This document shows positions 35,431-43,488 of a stretch of DNA of 64,000 nt, in pieces; within the stretch, counting starts at the first letter, position 1, and each line of letters begins with the position of its first letter. This stretch comes from an uncultured Oscillospiraceae bacterium (GTDB taxonomy: Bacteria > Bacillota > Clostridia > Oscillospirales > Oscillospiraceae). The stretch covers positions 1 to 64,000 of the forward strand of contig CANRFN010000002.1 in assembly GCA_947629915.1 (NCBI GenBank), in the 5' to 3' direction. The position numbers were made by a program, and so were the translations under genes. The notes under the pieces are model-generated. The model had not been told where the DNA came from. It was given only the letters and a program-made list of their open reading frames with translations, and ran no database searches.

Positions 35431-35955
35431 GTGGACCTCGTTCTCACCATGCTGGTGCCCTTTCTCATGCTGGGCACCGCTCTCTGGGGCGCTATCCGGA
35501 AGGTGGACATCTGGTCTGCCCTCACAGATGGGGCTATGTCCGGGATGCAGTCCGCTTTTCGGATCCTGCCGCCTCTGGTGGGCCTTCTCACTGCCGTGTC
35601 CATGCTCCGGGCCTCCGGGGCCATGGAGCTGCTGGGCAGCCTTCTGGCGCCGGTGCTCACCGCCCTGGGCATCCCGCCGGAGACGGCGCCGCTGCTGGTG
35701 GTGCGGCCGGTGTCCGGCTCCGCCGCCCTGGGGGTGGGGGCAGACATCATCCGCGCCTACGGTCCGGACTCCCTAGTGGGCCGCACCGCCGCGGTGATGC
35801 TGGGCTCCACCGAGACCACCTTCTACACCGTGGCGGTGTACTTCGGGGCCGCCGGGATCCGAAAGAGCCGCTATGCGGTGCCGGCGGCGCTGCTGGCGGA
35901 TCTTGCGGGGTTCTGCGCCGCGGCCTGGGCGGTGCGGCTGTTCTTCCCAGGCTGA
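35431..35955 (+). CDS. spmB: Spore maturation protein B
   Basis: A 174-residue membrane protein with a GTG start, immediately after spmA. PFLMLGTALWGAIRKVDIWSA, then AFRILPPLVGLLTAVSMLRASG, RPVSGSAALGVGADIIRAYGPDS and MLGSTETTFYTVAVYFGAAGI match SpmB throughout. It works with SpmA in spore maturation. The intact pair argues that this genome keeps a sporulation programme. Confidence 0.93.
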   Translation: MDLVLTMLVPFLMLGTALWGAIRKVDIWSALTDGAMSGMQSAFRILPPLVGLLTAVSMLRASGAMELLGSLLAPVLTALGIPPETAPLLVVRPVSGSAALGVGADIIRAYGPDSLVGRTAAVMLGSTETTFYTVAVYFGAAGIRKSRYAVPAALLADLAGFCAAAWAVRLFFPG

Positions 35956-35996
35956 GGTGCAACCGCGAGGGCACTGATGTTGCGGGGAATAGACGG

Positions 35997-36025
35997 TGGC
36001 AATCCGGCCCATTGCATGGTATAAT
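35997..36025 (+). promoter_or_regulatory. Promoter of the Old Yellow Enzyme operon
   Basis: TGGCAA (35997-36002), 17-bp spacer, perfect TATAAT (36020-36025), about 48 bp upstream of the start codon. Confidence 0.7.
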
Positions 36026-36073
36026 CCGCAATCGAGGCAAACCCAAAGACAACGACAGAGGGAGAGATGTCCT

Positions 36074-37042
36074 ATGCTGCAGGAACCCATACGTATCAAC
36101 CATCTCACACTGCGCAATCGGATCGTGATGCCGCCCATGGCCACGGGAAAGGCGGACCGCGGCGCCCCGCCGGAGAAGCTGGTGGCGTACTACGCCGCCC
36201 GGGCAGGGGCCACCGGCCTCATCATCGCAGAGCACGCGTACGTGTCCCCGGAGGGCATGGCCCACGGGAATCAGCTGTCCATGGCGGAGGACAGCCTGAT
36301 CCCGGCCTATCGGCGGCTCACAGACGCGGTCCACGCCAAGGGGGCCGCTGTATTCGCCCAGATCAGCCATGCCGGGGCCCTGGCGCAGGACACCGGGACA
36401 GCGCCTATCAGCCCCAGCGGCATCTCTGTCTGGGCCCGGGTGACGGAGACCCTTGCCATGTCTGAGGCGGATATCGCCCGGGTAAGGGACTGCTTTGTCT
36501 CCGCCGCCCTCCGGGCCAAGGCGGCCGCCTTTGACGGCGTGGAGATCCACGGCGCCCACGGGTATCTTTTGAACCAGTTCTATTCGCCCCTCACGAACCA
36601 TCGGACGGGTGCCTACAACGGCAGCACGCTGGAAGGGCGTACAAAGCTGCACGTGGAGATCCTGCAGGCGGTCCGGGCGGCGGTGGGGGAGGACTATCCT
36701 ATCGCCATCCGCTTCGGCGCCGCAGACTACAAGCCCGGCGGCAGCGCCATCGGGGAGATCCCCGCGGCCTGCCGGATCTTTGAAAAGGCCGGGGCGGATC
36801 TTCTGGACATCTCCGGGGGACTCTGCAGCTACACGATTCCCGGCGTCTCTACCCCGGGCTGGTTCTCTGAGCTCACCCTTCCCGCCAAAAGCGCCGTCTC
36901 CATCCCGGTGCTCCTCACCGGCGGGATTGCCACGGGGGCCCAGGCGGAGCAGCTGCTGCAGGAGGGCGCCGCAGACCTCATCGGGGTGGGGCGGGCCATG
37001 CTGAAGGAGCCGGACTGGGCCGTCCAAGCCCTACGGGGATGA
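36074..37042 (+). CDS. NADH:flavin oxidoreductase / Old Yellow Enzyme family
   Basis: A start at 36074 (MLQEPIRINHLTLRNRIVMPPMAT) gives 322 residues, a single-domain FMN TIM barrel without the Fe-S and FAD/NAD domains of larger relatives. RNRIVMPPMAT, ATGLIIAEHAYVSPEG, QISHAGALA, FDGVEIHGAHGYLLNQF and PVLLTGGI are family motifs. It reduces activated C=C bonds of enones or related compounds. The stop overlaps the start of the exonuclease gene by four bases, an odd operon partner. Confidence 0.9.
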   Translation: MLQEPIRINHLTLRNRIVMPPMATGKADRGAPPEKLVAYYAARAGATGLIIAEHAYVSPEGMAHGNQLSMAEDSLIPAYRRLTDAVHAKGAAVFAQISHAGALAQDTGTAPISPSGISVWARVTETLAMSEADIARVRDCFVSAALRAKAAAFDGVEIHGAHGYLLNQFYSPLTNHRTGAYNGSTLEGRTKLHVEILQAVRAAVGEDYPIAIRFGAADYKPGGSAIGEIPAACRIFEKAGADLLDISGGLCSYTIPGVSTPGWFSELTLPAKSAVSIPVLLTGGIATGAQAEQLLQEGAADLIGVGRAMLKEPDWAVQALRG

Positions 37043-37890
37043 GTGCGGAAGGGCGCCTGCTGGTGGTGGACGGCAGCAATCTGCTGTTCCAGATGTTCTT
37101 CGGCATGCCGGCCCGGATCATAAACAGGGACGGCAAGGCGATCCAGGGGGTTCTGGGGTTTGTGGGGGCGCTTCGGAAGATCCTCTGCAAGACCTCTCCC
37201 ACCCATGCGGCCGTCCTCTTTGACGGCCCTCACCAGAACCCCCGCACCCAGGTGAACCCGGCGTACAAGGCCAACCGCCCGGACTACAGTGCCCTCCCGG
37301 AGGACCAGAATCCCTTTTCCCAGCTGCCGGATGTCTGCGCCGCCCTGGACTATCTCCAGATCCCCTACGCGGAGACGGAGAGCTGCGAGACGGACGACTG
37401 GGTGGCCGGCTATGCCCTCACCTACGGCGGGGAGATGGATATCGTGATCTCCTCCATGGACAGCGACTTCTTCCAGCTGATCTCAGACCGGGTGTCTGTG
37501 CTCCGGTATCTGGGAGAGCACTCGGTGCTCTGTACGCCGGCGTACCTCCGGGACAAGTTCGGCATCGCCCCCGCCCAGTATGCGGATTTCAAATCCCTGG
37601 TGGGGGACACGGCAGACAACATCAAGGGGGCAGAGCGGGTGGGCCCCAAGACGGCGGCCCAGCTGCTGCACCAGTTCGGCTCTCTGGAGAACCTCCTGGA
37701 TCATGCCGAGGAGATCGGAAAGCCGGCAGTCCGGACGTCCATCCTCCGGGATGTGGCGCGGCTCCGCCAGAACTACCAGATCATCCGGCTGGACCATACG
37801 GATTCGCTGCCCTTCTCCCTGGAGCAGCTGGCCTATTCCTCTGGGGACTGGAAGACGGTGGACGTGCTGCAGGGAATTGGCCTGTATTGA
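37039..37890 (+). CDS. 5'-3' exonuclease (PolA N-terminal / flap endonuclease type), stand-alone
   Basis: A 283-residue protein equal to the 5' nuclease domain of DNA polymerase I. Metal-binding acids appear in LLVVDGSNLLFQMFF, AVLFDG, ETDDWVAGYA and SSMDSDFFQLI. The arch/template segment PAYKANRPDYSALPEDQNPF is present, and the H3TH DNA-binding motif is FKSLVGDTADNIKGAERVGPKTA. It should cut 5' flaps or RNA primers. Expression coupled to an Old Yellow Enzyme (ATGA overlap) is unusual and probably only positional. Confidence 0.92.
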   Translation: MSAEGRLLVVDGSNLLFQMFFGMPARIINRDGKAIQGVLGFVGALRKILCKTSPTHAAVLFDGPHQNPRTQVNPAYKANRPDYSALPEDQNPFSQLPDVCAALDYLQIPYAETESCETDDWVAGYALTYGGEMDIVISSMDSDFFQLISDRVSVLRYLGEHSVLCTPAYLRDKFGIAPAQYADFKSLVGDTADNIKGAERVGPKTAAQLLHQFGSLENLLDHAEEIGKPAVRTSILRDVARLRQNYQIIRLDHTDSLPFSLEQLAYSSGDWKTVDVLQGIGLY

Positions 37891-37939
37891 GGGACAGGCT
37901 GTCTGAGCCATAGCAAGCAAGAGATGGGAGGAGAGCCCG

Positions 37940-38485
37940 ATGGTATTGGAAGAGAAGAAGATCCCATTGAGAGACGGCCGGACCGCGGTGCTGAGAAGCC
38001 CCTCGGTGGAGGACGCAGAAAAGCTGCTGCGGTTTATCCGGAAGGCCAGCGGAGAGACGGAGTATCTCCTGCGGTATCCAGAGGAGTGGGATATCCCCGT
38101 GGAACAGGAGACGGAATGGGTGGAGCGGATGCGCAGTGCGCCAAGTGACATGGTAATCACCTGCTACGTGGACGGCACAGTGGTGGGAAACTGCCAGATC
38201 AGCTGCCAGACTGGGATCAAGGCCTCCCACCGGGCCTCCATTGCCATCGCAGTCCTCCGGGCATACTGGGGTCTGGGGGTCGGCTCTGCCATGATGGAGG
38301 CCCTGGTGGACACTGCCCGGAGCTGGGGCAAGGAGATCCTGGAGCTGGAGTACATTGATGGCAACCACCGCGCCCGGCACCTCTATGAGAAGTTCGGCTT
38401 TCGGGAGATCTCCCGGAGGCCCAACGTCTTCAAATGCCGGGACGGCAGCTATCAGAACGTGGTATACATGCAGAAGTACCTGTAG
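37940..38485 (+). CDS. GNAT family N-acetyltransferase
   Basis: A 181-residue protein. The acetyl-CoA binding motif is visible as AVLRAYWGLGVGSAMMEALVDTAR, preceded by the beta strand VVGNCQISC and followed by LEYIDGNHRARHLYEKFGF, the standard GNAT C-terminal motif. The substrate is unknown. The RimJ/RimL- and SpeG-like subgroups are the nearest in pattern. It follows the exonuclease by 49 bp with a good ribosome binding site (GGAGGAGAG). Confidence 0.9.
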   Translation: MVLEEKKIPLRDGRTAVLRSPSVEDAEKLLRFIRKASGETEYLLRYPEEWDIPVEQETEWVERMRSAPSDMVITCYVDGTVVGNCQISCQTGIKASHRASIAIAVLRAYWGLGVGSAMMEALVDTARSWGKEILELEYIDGNHRARHLYEKFGFREISRRPNVFKCRDGSYQNVVYMQKYL

Positions 38486-38528
38486 GGGAGCGGGGCACGG
38501 AGGCCCTTGTCCCAGAAGCGGGAAAAGG

Positions 38529-38560
38529 CGGCAGCGGCACGCCCTTGCGTGCCGCTGCCG
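38529..38560. terminator. Bidirectional intrinsic terminator
   Basis: A perfect 14-bp stem (38529-38542 and 38547-38560) with loop CCTT, followed by TCTTTT on the plus strand and preceded by AAAA. It separates the GNAT gene from the convergent amidohydrolase gene. Confidence 0.85.
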
Positions 38561-38569
38561 TCTTTTGGC

Positions 38570-39574
38570 TCACTGCTTCTTGGACTTCTTCGGCTCCTGC
38601 TTTGCCTGGCAGAGTCCCAGGAGCTTCTCCCCGTTGCGATGGGTGATCTTCTCCTTCTGCGCCTCCGGCAGGTCCAGAGCCTCCATCCACTGGGCCACGT
38701 TGGGCAGGGGGCTCTGCAGCCGATAGGGGTAGTCCACGCTCCAGAGAATCCGGTCCTCGCCGAAGAGCTCCAGGCAGTTGCGAAAGGCCAGACTCATGCC
38801 GCCCTCGGAGAACATGCCGCTGGGCATCACGTACACATGCTCTTTGCAGTACTGGGAGATGTCCCGGGTGAGGCCGGTCTTCTCTGGGGGCAGGGTGCGG
38901 AACACCATGTCCAGCCGCTCGAAGTAGTACGGGAGCATCTCGCCCCAGTGGCCCACGATGAGCTGCAGCCCGGGATAGCGGTCCAGGTTGCCGGAGAGGA
39001 TCTGCCGGAGTACCGCCACGCCGGCCTCATAGTGCCAGCCCATGCCCGGGCCGGACAGCACCTGAGACACCATGGGGTGGAGGGACTCGCCGCTGTAGTA
39101 CGCCATGCGCACCTGGGACACCACGGGGGAGGGGTGGAACAGGACCGGCACACCCAATTCAGCTGCCTTTTGGAAGACCGGGCGGAAGCGGATCTCGTCC
39201 GGGAACTCGCCGCCGCCCAAGGTGGCCTTGAGAGCGGCGCCCCGGAAGTGCAGGTCTTTCACGCAGCGCTCCAGCTCCTGTACCGCCGCCTCCGGCCGGT
39301 CCAGAGGCAGGGTGGCGAAGCCCTCCAGACGGCCGGGGTACCTGGCCATGGCATCGGCGAGGCTGTCGTTAGCGCGGCGGCAGAGGTCCACTGCGGCCCC
39401 GCCTCTGCGCTCTCCCGGGCTGCCGTCTCCGTAGCTCAATACCTGGACGTCTACGCCCTGTTCGTCCATCCAGTGGATGCGCTCCTTGTCCAGGCGCGTG
39501 GCTTTCGGGGCGTCCGGGGAGACCTCCGGACAGGTGTAGTGCTCTTCAAAGGTGATGATCTTGTATTTGCCCAT
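38570..39574 (-). CDS. Amidohydrolase family protein (amidohydrolase-2, ACMSD-like decarboxylase/lactonase)
   Basis: A start at 39574 (MGKYKIITFEEHYTCPEV) gives 334 residues, with AGGAGG upstream. The family fold is recognised by the metal-site substitution FEEHY (in place of D-x-H), GFATLPLDRPEAAVQELERCV, VLFHPSP, LIVGHWGEMLPYYFERLD and the catalytic Asp in ILWSVDYPYR. Members decarboxylate aromatic acids or hydrolyse lactones; gamma-resorcylate decarboxylase and ACMSD are examples. The substrate is unknown. A MATE gene lies downstream on the same strand. Confidence 0.85.
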   Translation of the reverse strand: MGKYKIITFEEHYTCPEVSPDAPKATRLDKERIHWMDEQGVDVQVLSYGDGSPGERRGGAAVDLCRRANDSLADAMARYPGRLEGFATLPLDRPEAAVQELERCVKDLHFRGAALKATLGGGEFPDEIRFRPVFQKAAELGVPVLFHPSPVVSQVRMAYYSGESLHPMVSQVLSGPGMGWHYEAGVAVLRQILSGNLDRYPGLQLIVGHWGEMLPYYFERLDMVFRTLPPEKTGLTRDISQYCKEHVYVMPSGMFSEGGMSLAFRNCLELFGEDRILWSVDYPYRLQSPLPNVAQWMEALDLPEAQKEKITHRNGEKLLGLCQAKQEPKKSKKQ

Positions 39575-39626
39575 AGCACATGTTCCTCCTGTGCGCCCGC
39601 TCACGGGTGCGCACGCGATATCTCTC

Positions 39627-41015
39627 TCAGCGGACCGCCGTCCGCTCCAGTTTGCGGATCAGTTTGGTGAGCACCACTACTGCCGCCACCGCCAGCACCG
39701 CCTCTGCGGTGAGCTGGGCGTAGGCCAGGCCGTACAGCGGGAAGAGGGTGTTCAGCAGGAAGAGGGCCGGGATCTCCAGCACGATCTTCCGGAGAATGGC
39801 GAAGAGCAGGGCGTTTCTGCCGAGGCCGCAGGACTGGAATACCCCAACGCCCAAAAAGTCCACGCACAGCAGCGGCATGGCGAGGCACAGCCCCCGGAGG
39901 AAGCTGGTGCAATAGCCCGCCACCACTTCGTTCTTCATGAAAAGGGCGGAGAGGCCTCCTGCCCCCACGTAGTACCCCACGGCCATGATGGAGGTGAAGC
40001 CGAGCATGGCGCCGCCGGCGAAGAGAATGGCGGACTTCATGCGCTTCACGTTGCCGGAGGCGTAGTTGTATCCCACGAGAGGCATGATGCCCTGGGAGAA
40101 CCCCAGCGCGATCTGGGCGGGGACCATGTTGATCTTCTGGGCGATGCCCATGGCCGCCACCGCGTCCGGGCCGAAGCCGGCGGTGAAGTTGTTGAGGACG
40201 GTCATGCCGGTGACGTTCAGCAGGTTCTGGATGGAGGCCGGGATGCCCACGCCGCAGATCCCCAGCACGATCTCCTTCTTGGGCCTGATGTATGCCGGGC
40301 TCACCGAGACGAAGGTCTTGCCCCGCCGGACGAAGAGCAGCACGGCGAAGTAGCAGCAGGCCACGGTGTTGGAGAGAAATGTTGCGAGGCCTGCGCCGGC
40401 GGCACCCATGTTGAGGCCCCAGGGCAGGATAAAGAGGGGGTCCAGGATCATGTTCAGAAGACAGCCGCTCATGGTGCCGATGCTGGCGTGGAGGGAGGAC
40501 CCCTCTGCCCGGACCAGGTATGCCAATACCACGTTCAGGATGGACGGCACGGCGCCCCAGGACACGGTCCACATCATGTACGCCGCGGTGGCCTCCCGGG
40601 TGGAGTCGTCCGCGCCTAAGATCTGGAGAAACGGCCCCTGGAACACGGTAACCGCCAGGGAGAACACCACGGCGGAGAGCAGGGCACACCAGAACCCAAA
40701 GGCGGAACTGCGGCGCACGGTCTCATAGTCTCGGCGGCCCAGGGCGCGGCTCATCATGCTGGAGGCGCCCACGCCGAACAGGTTGTTGATGGCGTTGAAG
40801 GCCAGCAGCACCGGCGCCGCCAGGGTGACGGCGGAGTTTTGAATGGGATTTTCCAGCATGGAGACGAAGTACGTGTCTGCCAGGCTGTACAGCACCATCA
40901 CCAGGGAACTGGCCACGGTGGGCATGGCCAGGGTGAGGACGGCGCGGGAGATGGGCAGCACTTCAAAGAGCTGTACCTTCTGCTCCTCCGCGCCGCGTGT
41001 CTTCTCTGCGGGCAT
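39627..41015 (-). CDS. MATE family efflux transporter
   Basis: A 462-residue membrane protein of the MATE/Wzx-like superfamily. LPISRAVLTLAMPTVASSLVMVLYSLADTYFVS starts the first bundle and GVGASSMMSRALGRRDYE is the family motif. The second half repeats the pattern (NLLNVTGMTVLNNFTAGFGPDA, FSQGIMPLVGYNYASGN). It probably exports a drug or metabolite. It lies upstream of the amidohydrolase gene on the same strand with a 52-bp gap, so they may be cotranscribed. Confidence 0.9.
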   Translation of the reverse strand: MPAEKTRGAEEQKVQLFEVLPISRAVLTLAMPTVASSLVMVLYSLADTYFVSMLENPIQNSAVTLAAPVLLAFNAINNLFGVGASSMMSRALGRRDYETVRRSSAFGFWCALLSAVVFSLAVTVFQGPFLQILGADDSTREATAAYMMWTVSWGAVPSILNVVLAYLVRAEGSSLHASIGTMSGCLLNMILDPLFILPWGLNMGAAGAGLATFLSNTVACCYFAVLLFVRRGKTFVSVSPAYIRPKKEIVLGICGVGIPASIQNLLNVTGMTVLNNFTAGFGPDAVAAMGIAQKINMVPAQIALGFSQGIMPLVGYNYASGNVKRMKSAILFAGGAMLGFTSIMAVGYYVGAGGLSALFMKNEVVAGYCTSFLRGLCLAMPLLCVDFLGVGVFQSCGLGRNALLFAILRKIVLEIPALFLLNTLFPLYGLAYAQLTAEAVLAVAAVVVLTKLIRKLERTAVR

Positions 41016-41104
41016 GAAAACAATCCTTTCCGCCTCGCTTGACGGCGGGGCCGTTTTCCGCTATTCTACACTCATAGGGAGGGACCTGCAAGCCCGAATT
41101 TCTT

Positions 41105-41386
41105 GTGAGATCCTGCGGGAGATTCTACTGCAGCTTGTCGCTGACAATGCTTTGCCTTGTGGAGTCCGAATATACATTCAACATTAATGTGCACATGGAA
41201 AACGCCATCCAGTTTGTCAATGGCTCCTTTTTGGAAGAGGGCACTACTGAAATCAGAGACAGTATCTGCATGGCAATCTATGCACAGGAAAATAACCAGA
41301 GTATGGAAGAAGCTCTGAAAGACTGGTTCAAAGATCCGTATGATCCGGCGTTTCGCAGGGGCTTTCTGATGCATTATTCAATTTGA
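41105..41386 (+). CDS. Hypothetical protein, possibly truncated
   Basis: An open frame of up to 93 residues; the true start is unclear (GTG 41105, ATG 41147 or GTG 41159), and no good ribosome binding site was found. The acidic C-terminal part (MENAIQFVNGSFLEEGTTEIRDSICMAIYAQENNQSMEEAL) does not match any family I know. Base composition here is visibly more AT-rich than in neighbouring genes, as in the next two genes, which suggests acquired DNA. It may be a remnant of a longer gene. Confidence 0.4.
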   Translation: MRSCGRFYCSLSLTMLCLVESEYTFNINVHMENAIQFVNGSFLEEGTTEIRDSICMAIYAQENNQSMEEALKDWFKDPYDPAFRRGFLMHYSI

Positions 41387-41401
41387 AAGGGGGCATGTGA
41401 C

Positions 41402-41899
41402 TTGCCGTCCTACTATGACTACACGGTACCTGTGCCAGCGGTGAAGAATATTAGCAGGAAGAAAATCAATGGATCTGTGTACATCTACTATACCTATGCC
41501 AGGGAAATGTCTGTAAACGGCAACCTGACGCCTAAGAATCACTCGATAGGGAAGCTGAAACCGGACACAGATCCGCCGGAGATGTATCCCAATATAAACT
41601 ATTATGAGCATTTTGATAAAAATGGCCCTGCCGCAGATGCGACAAAGGCTACAGGAGAAAAAGCAAATTTCGACCATGGACGCACTTCAGAGGCGCCGGA
41701 GATCCTATCCGCCGGATCAGGCCTAACAAAAGCTGAAATTGAGGCCAGAATGAATAGACTCATTACCGGTCTAACCCTAATCAGGGATTCTTATAGGGAT
41801 CTTGCGCAGGAAATGCTAGACTCCGGCGTAGATATTGCCGAATTGGAAAAACAGATTTCGTCTTTTTTTGAGTCGGGGTGGATTCTCTCTGCGGAATGA
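41402..41899 (+). CDS. Orphan protein with transposase-like N-terminal motif
   Basis: A TTG start at 41402 is supported by AAAGGGGG eight bases upstream; the protein has 165 residues. The segment NGSVYIYYTYAREMSVNGNLTPKNHSIGKLKPDT resembles the N-terminal beta-hairpin (V-Y-x-Y ... x-IGKL-x-P) seen in some DDE transposases of Clostridia, but no catalytic domain follows. The rest is helical (LTKAEIEARMNRLITGLTLIRDSY, DIAELEKQISSFF). The protein at 62990 has the same kind of N-terminus plus a coiled coil, so they may be one orphan family. The function is unknown. Confidence 0.5.
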   Translation: MPSYYDYTVPVPAVKNISRKKINGSVYIYYTYAREMSVNGNLTPKNHSIGKLKPDTDPPEMYPNINYYEHFDKNGPAADATKATGEKANFDHGRTSEAPEILSAGSGLTKAEIEARMNRLITGLTLIRDSYRDLAQEMLDSGVDIAELEKQISSFFESGWILSAE

Positions 41900-41944
41900 G
41901 TTGTACTGATACAGATACAGAATTCAGATGGAGAAGGAAATGAC

Positions 41945-42280
41945 ATGTATACCATTAAAGTCATCCTGCGCGTGCTCTTTTACGCTATCATCAGCTTTCT
42001 TGGCGTTGTAGCTGTTCATACCGGGTGTACCAAGGCGAAATCGGAGACAAAGATGTTTCCTTCCGTGCTTGACGTGCCAGGGGGCGTGATGCTTTTGGCT
42101 GCGCTGGGATGCTGCATCGCCGGGCTGCGAATTGATGCTGTGTTCGCCGCACTGGGCTGTGTGTGCTTCTTCGCGCTGGGGACCTTCAATGATAAATCGG
42201 ACATCGACCTCTACCGGCAGGGATGTATCATCAGACTGATCATTTACCTGGTGATCGTTGTTGTGTTTGCCCTCCTGTGA
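41945..42280 (+). CDS. Small integral membrane protein of unknown function
   Basis: A 111-residue protein with about four hydrophobic helices (residues 5-24, 43-60, 62-80 and 94-110). The ribosome site AGAAGGAAA is well placed before the ATG. No family was recognised. It closes the AT-richer segment of about 1.2 kb at 41.1-42.3 kb. Confidence 0.55.
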   Translation: MYTIKVILRVLFYAIISFLGVVAVHTGCTKAKSETKMFPSVLDVPGGVMLLAALGCCIAGLRIDAVFAALGCVCFFALGTFNDKSDIDLYRQGCIIRLIIYLVIVVVFALL

Positions 42281-42378
42281 GGAGATGAGACATTACGCCG
42301 CAGCATGATTGGGATTGTGCTGGGTAAGATCCGCTCTAACGGGAGAGCGAATGCTGTTAGGGAGAGGAGAGTTTTGCT

Positions 42379-42915
42379 ATGAACACTTTGGAAGCCATTA
42401 CCACCCGCCGCAGTGTCCGGCGCTTTGCAGACCAGCCGGTGGAACGGGAGCAGATCGAGGCCATCGTCTCCGCCGCCTCCTATGCCCCCACCTGGAAGAA
42501 CACCCAGACCGCCCGGTATGTGGCCGTCACGGACCCGGACGCCAGGGAGAAGATCGCCGCGGAGATGCTGCCGTCCTTCAATGCCGCCATCGTCCGCTCC
42601 GCCCCGGTGCTCATCGCCATGGTGACACAGACCGGCCGCAGCGGCTATGAGCGGGACGGCTCCTTCACCACCAAGAAGGAGGACCGCTGGCAGTATTTTG
42701 ACGCCGGTATTGCCTGCCAGACCTTCTGTCTCGCCGCCCACGAGATGGGCCTCGGTACCGTGATCATGGGCATCTATGACGAGGACAAGCTGGCCGCCTT
42801 CCTGGGCCTCGGCGAGGACCAGGTGCTCACCGCCCTCATCGCCCTGGGCTATCCAGACGAGACCCCGGTGTGCCCCAAGCGGAAGGGCGTCTCCGATCTG
42901 CTGCGGTACCTCTGA
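42379..42915 (+). CDS. Nitroreductase family protein
   Basis: A 178-residue FMN-binding protein. The N-terminus TLEAITTRRSVRRFADQPV and SAASYAPTWKNTQTARYVAV are classic nitroreductase FMN contacts; the C-terminal AHEMGLGTVIMGIYDEDKL and ALGYPDETPVCPKRKGV complete the fold. It reduces nitro groups, quinones or flavins with NAD(P)H, and the natural substrate is unknown. A terminator follows at 42969. Confidence 0.93.
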   Translation: MNTLEAITTRRSVRRFADQPVEREQIEAIVSAASYAPTWKNTQTARYVAVTDPDAREKIAAEMLPSFNAAIVRSAPVLIAMVTQTGRSGYERDGSFTTKKEDRWQYFDAGIACQTFCLAAHEMGLGTVIMGIYDEDKLAAFLGLGEDQVLTALIALGYPDETPVCPKRKGVSDLLRYL

Positions 42916-42968
42916 GCGCTTTGCCGCGTTGCCGGGTGGGGACCAAAAAGTTAATCGCTTAACCTTTT

Positions 42969-42995
42969 CGGCGCGGAGGGCAGACCTCCGCGCCG
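42969..42995 (+). terminator. Hairpin terminator after the nitroreductase gene
   Basis: A perfect 11-bp stem (42969-42979 and 42985-42995) with loop GCAGA, followed by TTTCCC. Confidence 0.7.
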
Positions 42996-43058
42996 TTTCC
43001 CGTCTCTGAGCAGCTCGGCGGGGCCTGTGAAGAAACTGTAAATTCTGCCTTCCCCCCC

Positions 43059-43108
43059 TTGACAGTCCAGGTCTAATGCATTAGAATTGTACAGGACTAA
43101 CACATTAG
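43059..43108 (+). promoter_or_regulatory. Promoter and paired BlaI-type operators
   Basis: TTGACA (43059-43064), 17-bp spacer and TAGAAT (43082-43087) form a near-consensus promoter. A perfect 14-bp palindrome, TCTAATGCATTAGA (43072-43085), covers the spacer and -10. A second dyad, CTAACACATTAG (43097-43108), keeps the CTAAnnnnTTAG pattern 25 bp downstream. They should bind the BlaI-like repressor encoded next. Confidence 0.8.
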
Positions 43109-43125
43109 ACCTAGGAGGGATTCCC

Positions 43126-43488
43126 GTGGACTTGCCAAAGATCTTTGAGAGCGAATACCGGTTCTGCCTGATCCTGTGGGAGCACGAGCCCATCCGCAGC
43201 ATGGAGCTGGCCAAACTGGCCAAGGAGCAGCTGGGCTGGTCCAAGACCACCACCTTCACCGTGATCAAGCGGCTCTGCCAGCGCGGCGTTCTGAAAAGCG
43301 AGGACGCCGTGGTCTCCTCTCTCATCTCCAAAGAGGACGCCCAGTGCAGTGAGCTGGATGAGCTCATGAAAAAGCGGTTTGAGGACTCCATGCCCGCCTT
43401 CCTCACCGCCTTTGCCCGGCAGCAGAACCTCTCGGACGGGGAGATCGAGGAGATCCGCAAGATCATCGAGGGGAGGTCTGCGCTGTGA
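43126..43488 (+). CDS. BlaI/MecI/CopY family transcriptional repressor
   Basis: A GTG start at 43126 after AGGAGGG gives 120 residues. The winged helix (ESEYRFCLILWEHEPIRSMELAKLAKEQLGWSKTTTFTVIKRLCQRGVL) matches the BlaI DNA-binding domain, and a dimerisation helix region follows (DELMKKRFEDSMPAFLTAFA). It represses its own promoter until it is cleaved after signalling by the membrane protease encoded downstream. The two palindromes in its promoter match the expected autoregulation. Confidence 0.92.
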   Translation: MDLPKIFESEYRFCLILWEHEPIRSMELAKLAKEQLGWSKTTTFTVIKRLCQRGVLKSEDAVVSSLISKEDAQCSELDELMKKRFEDSMPAFLTAFARQQNLSDGEIEEIRKIIEGRSAL

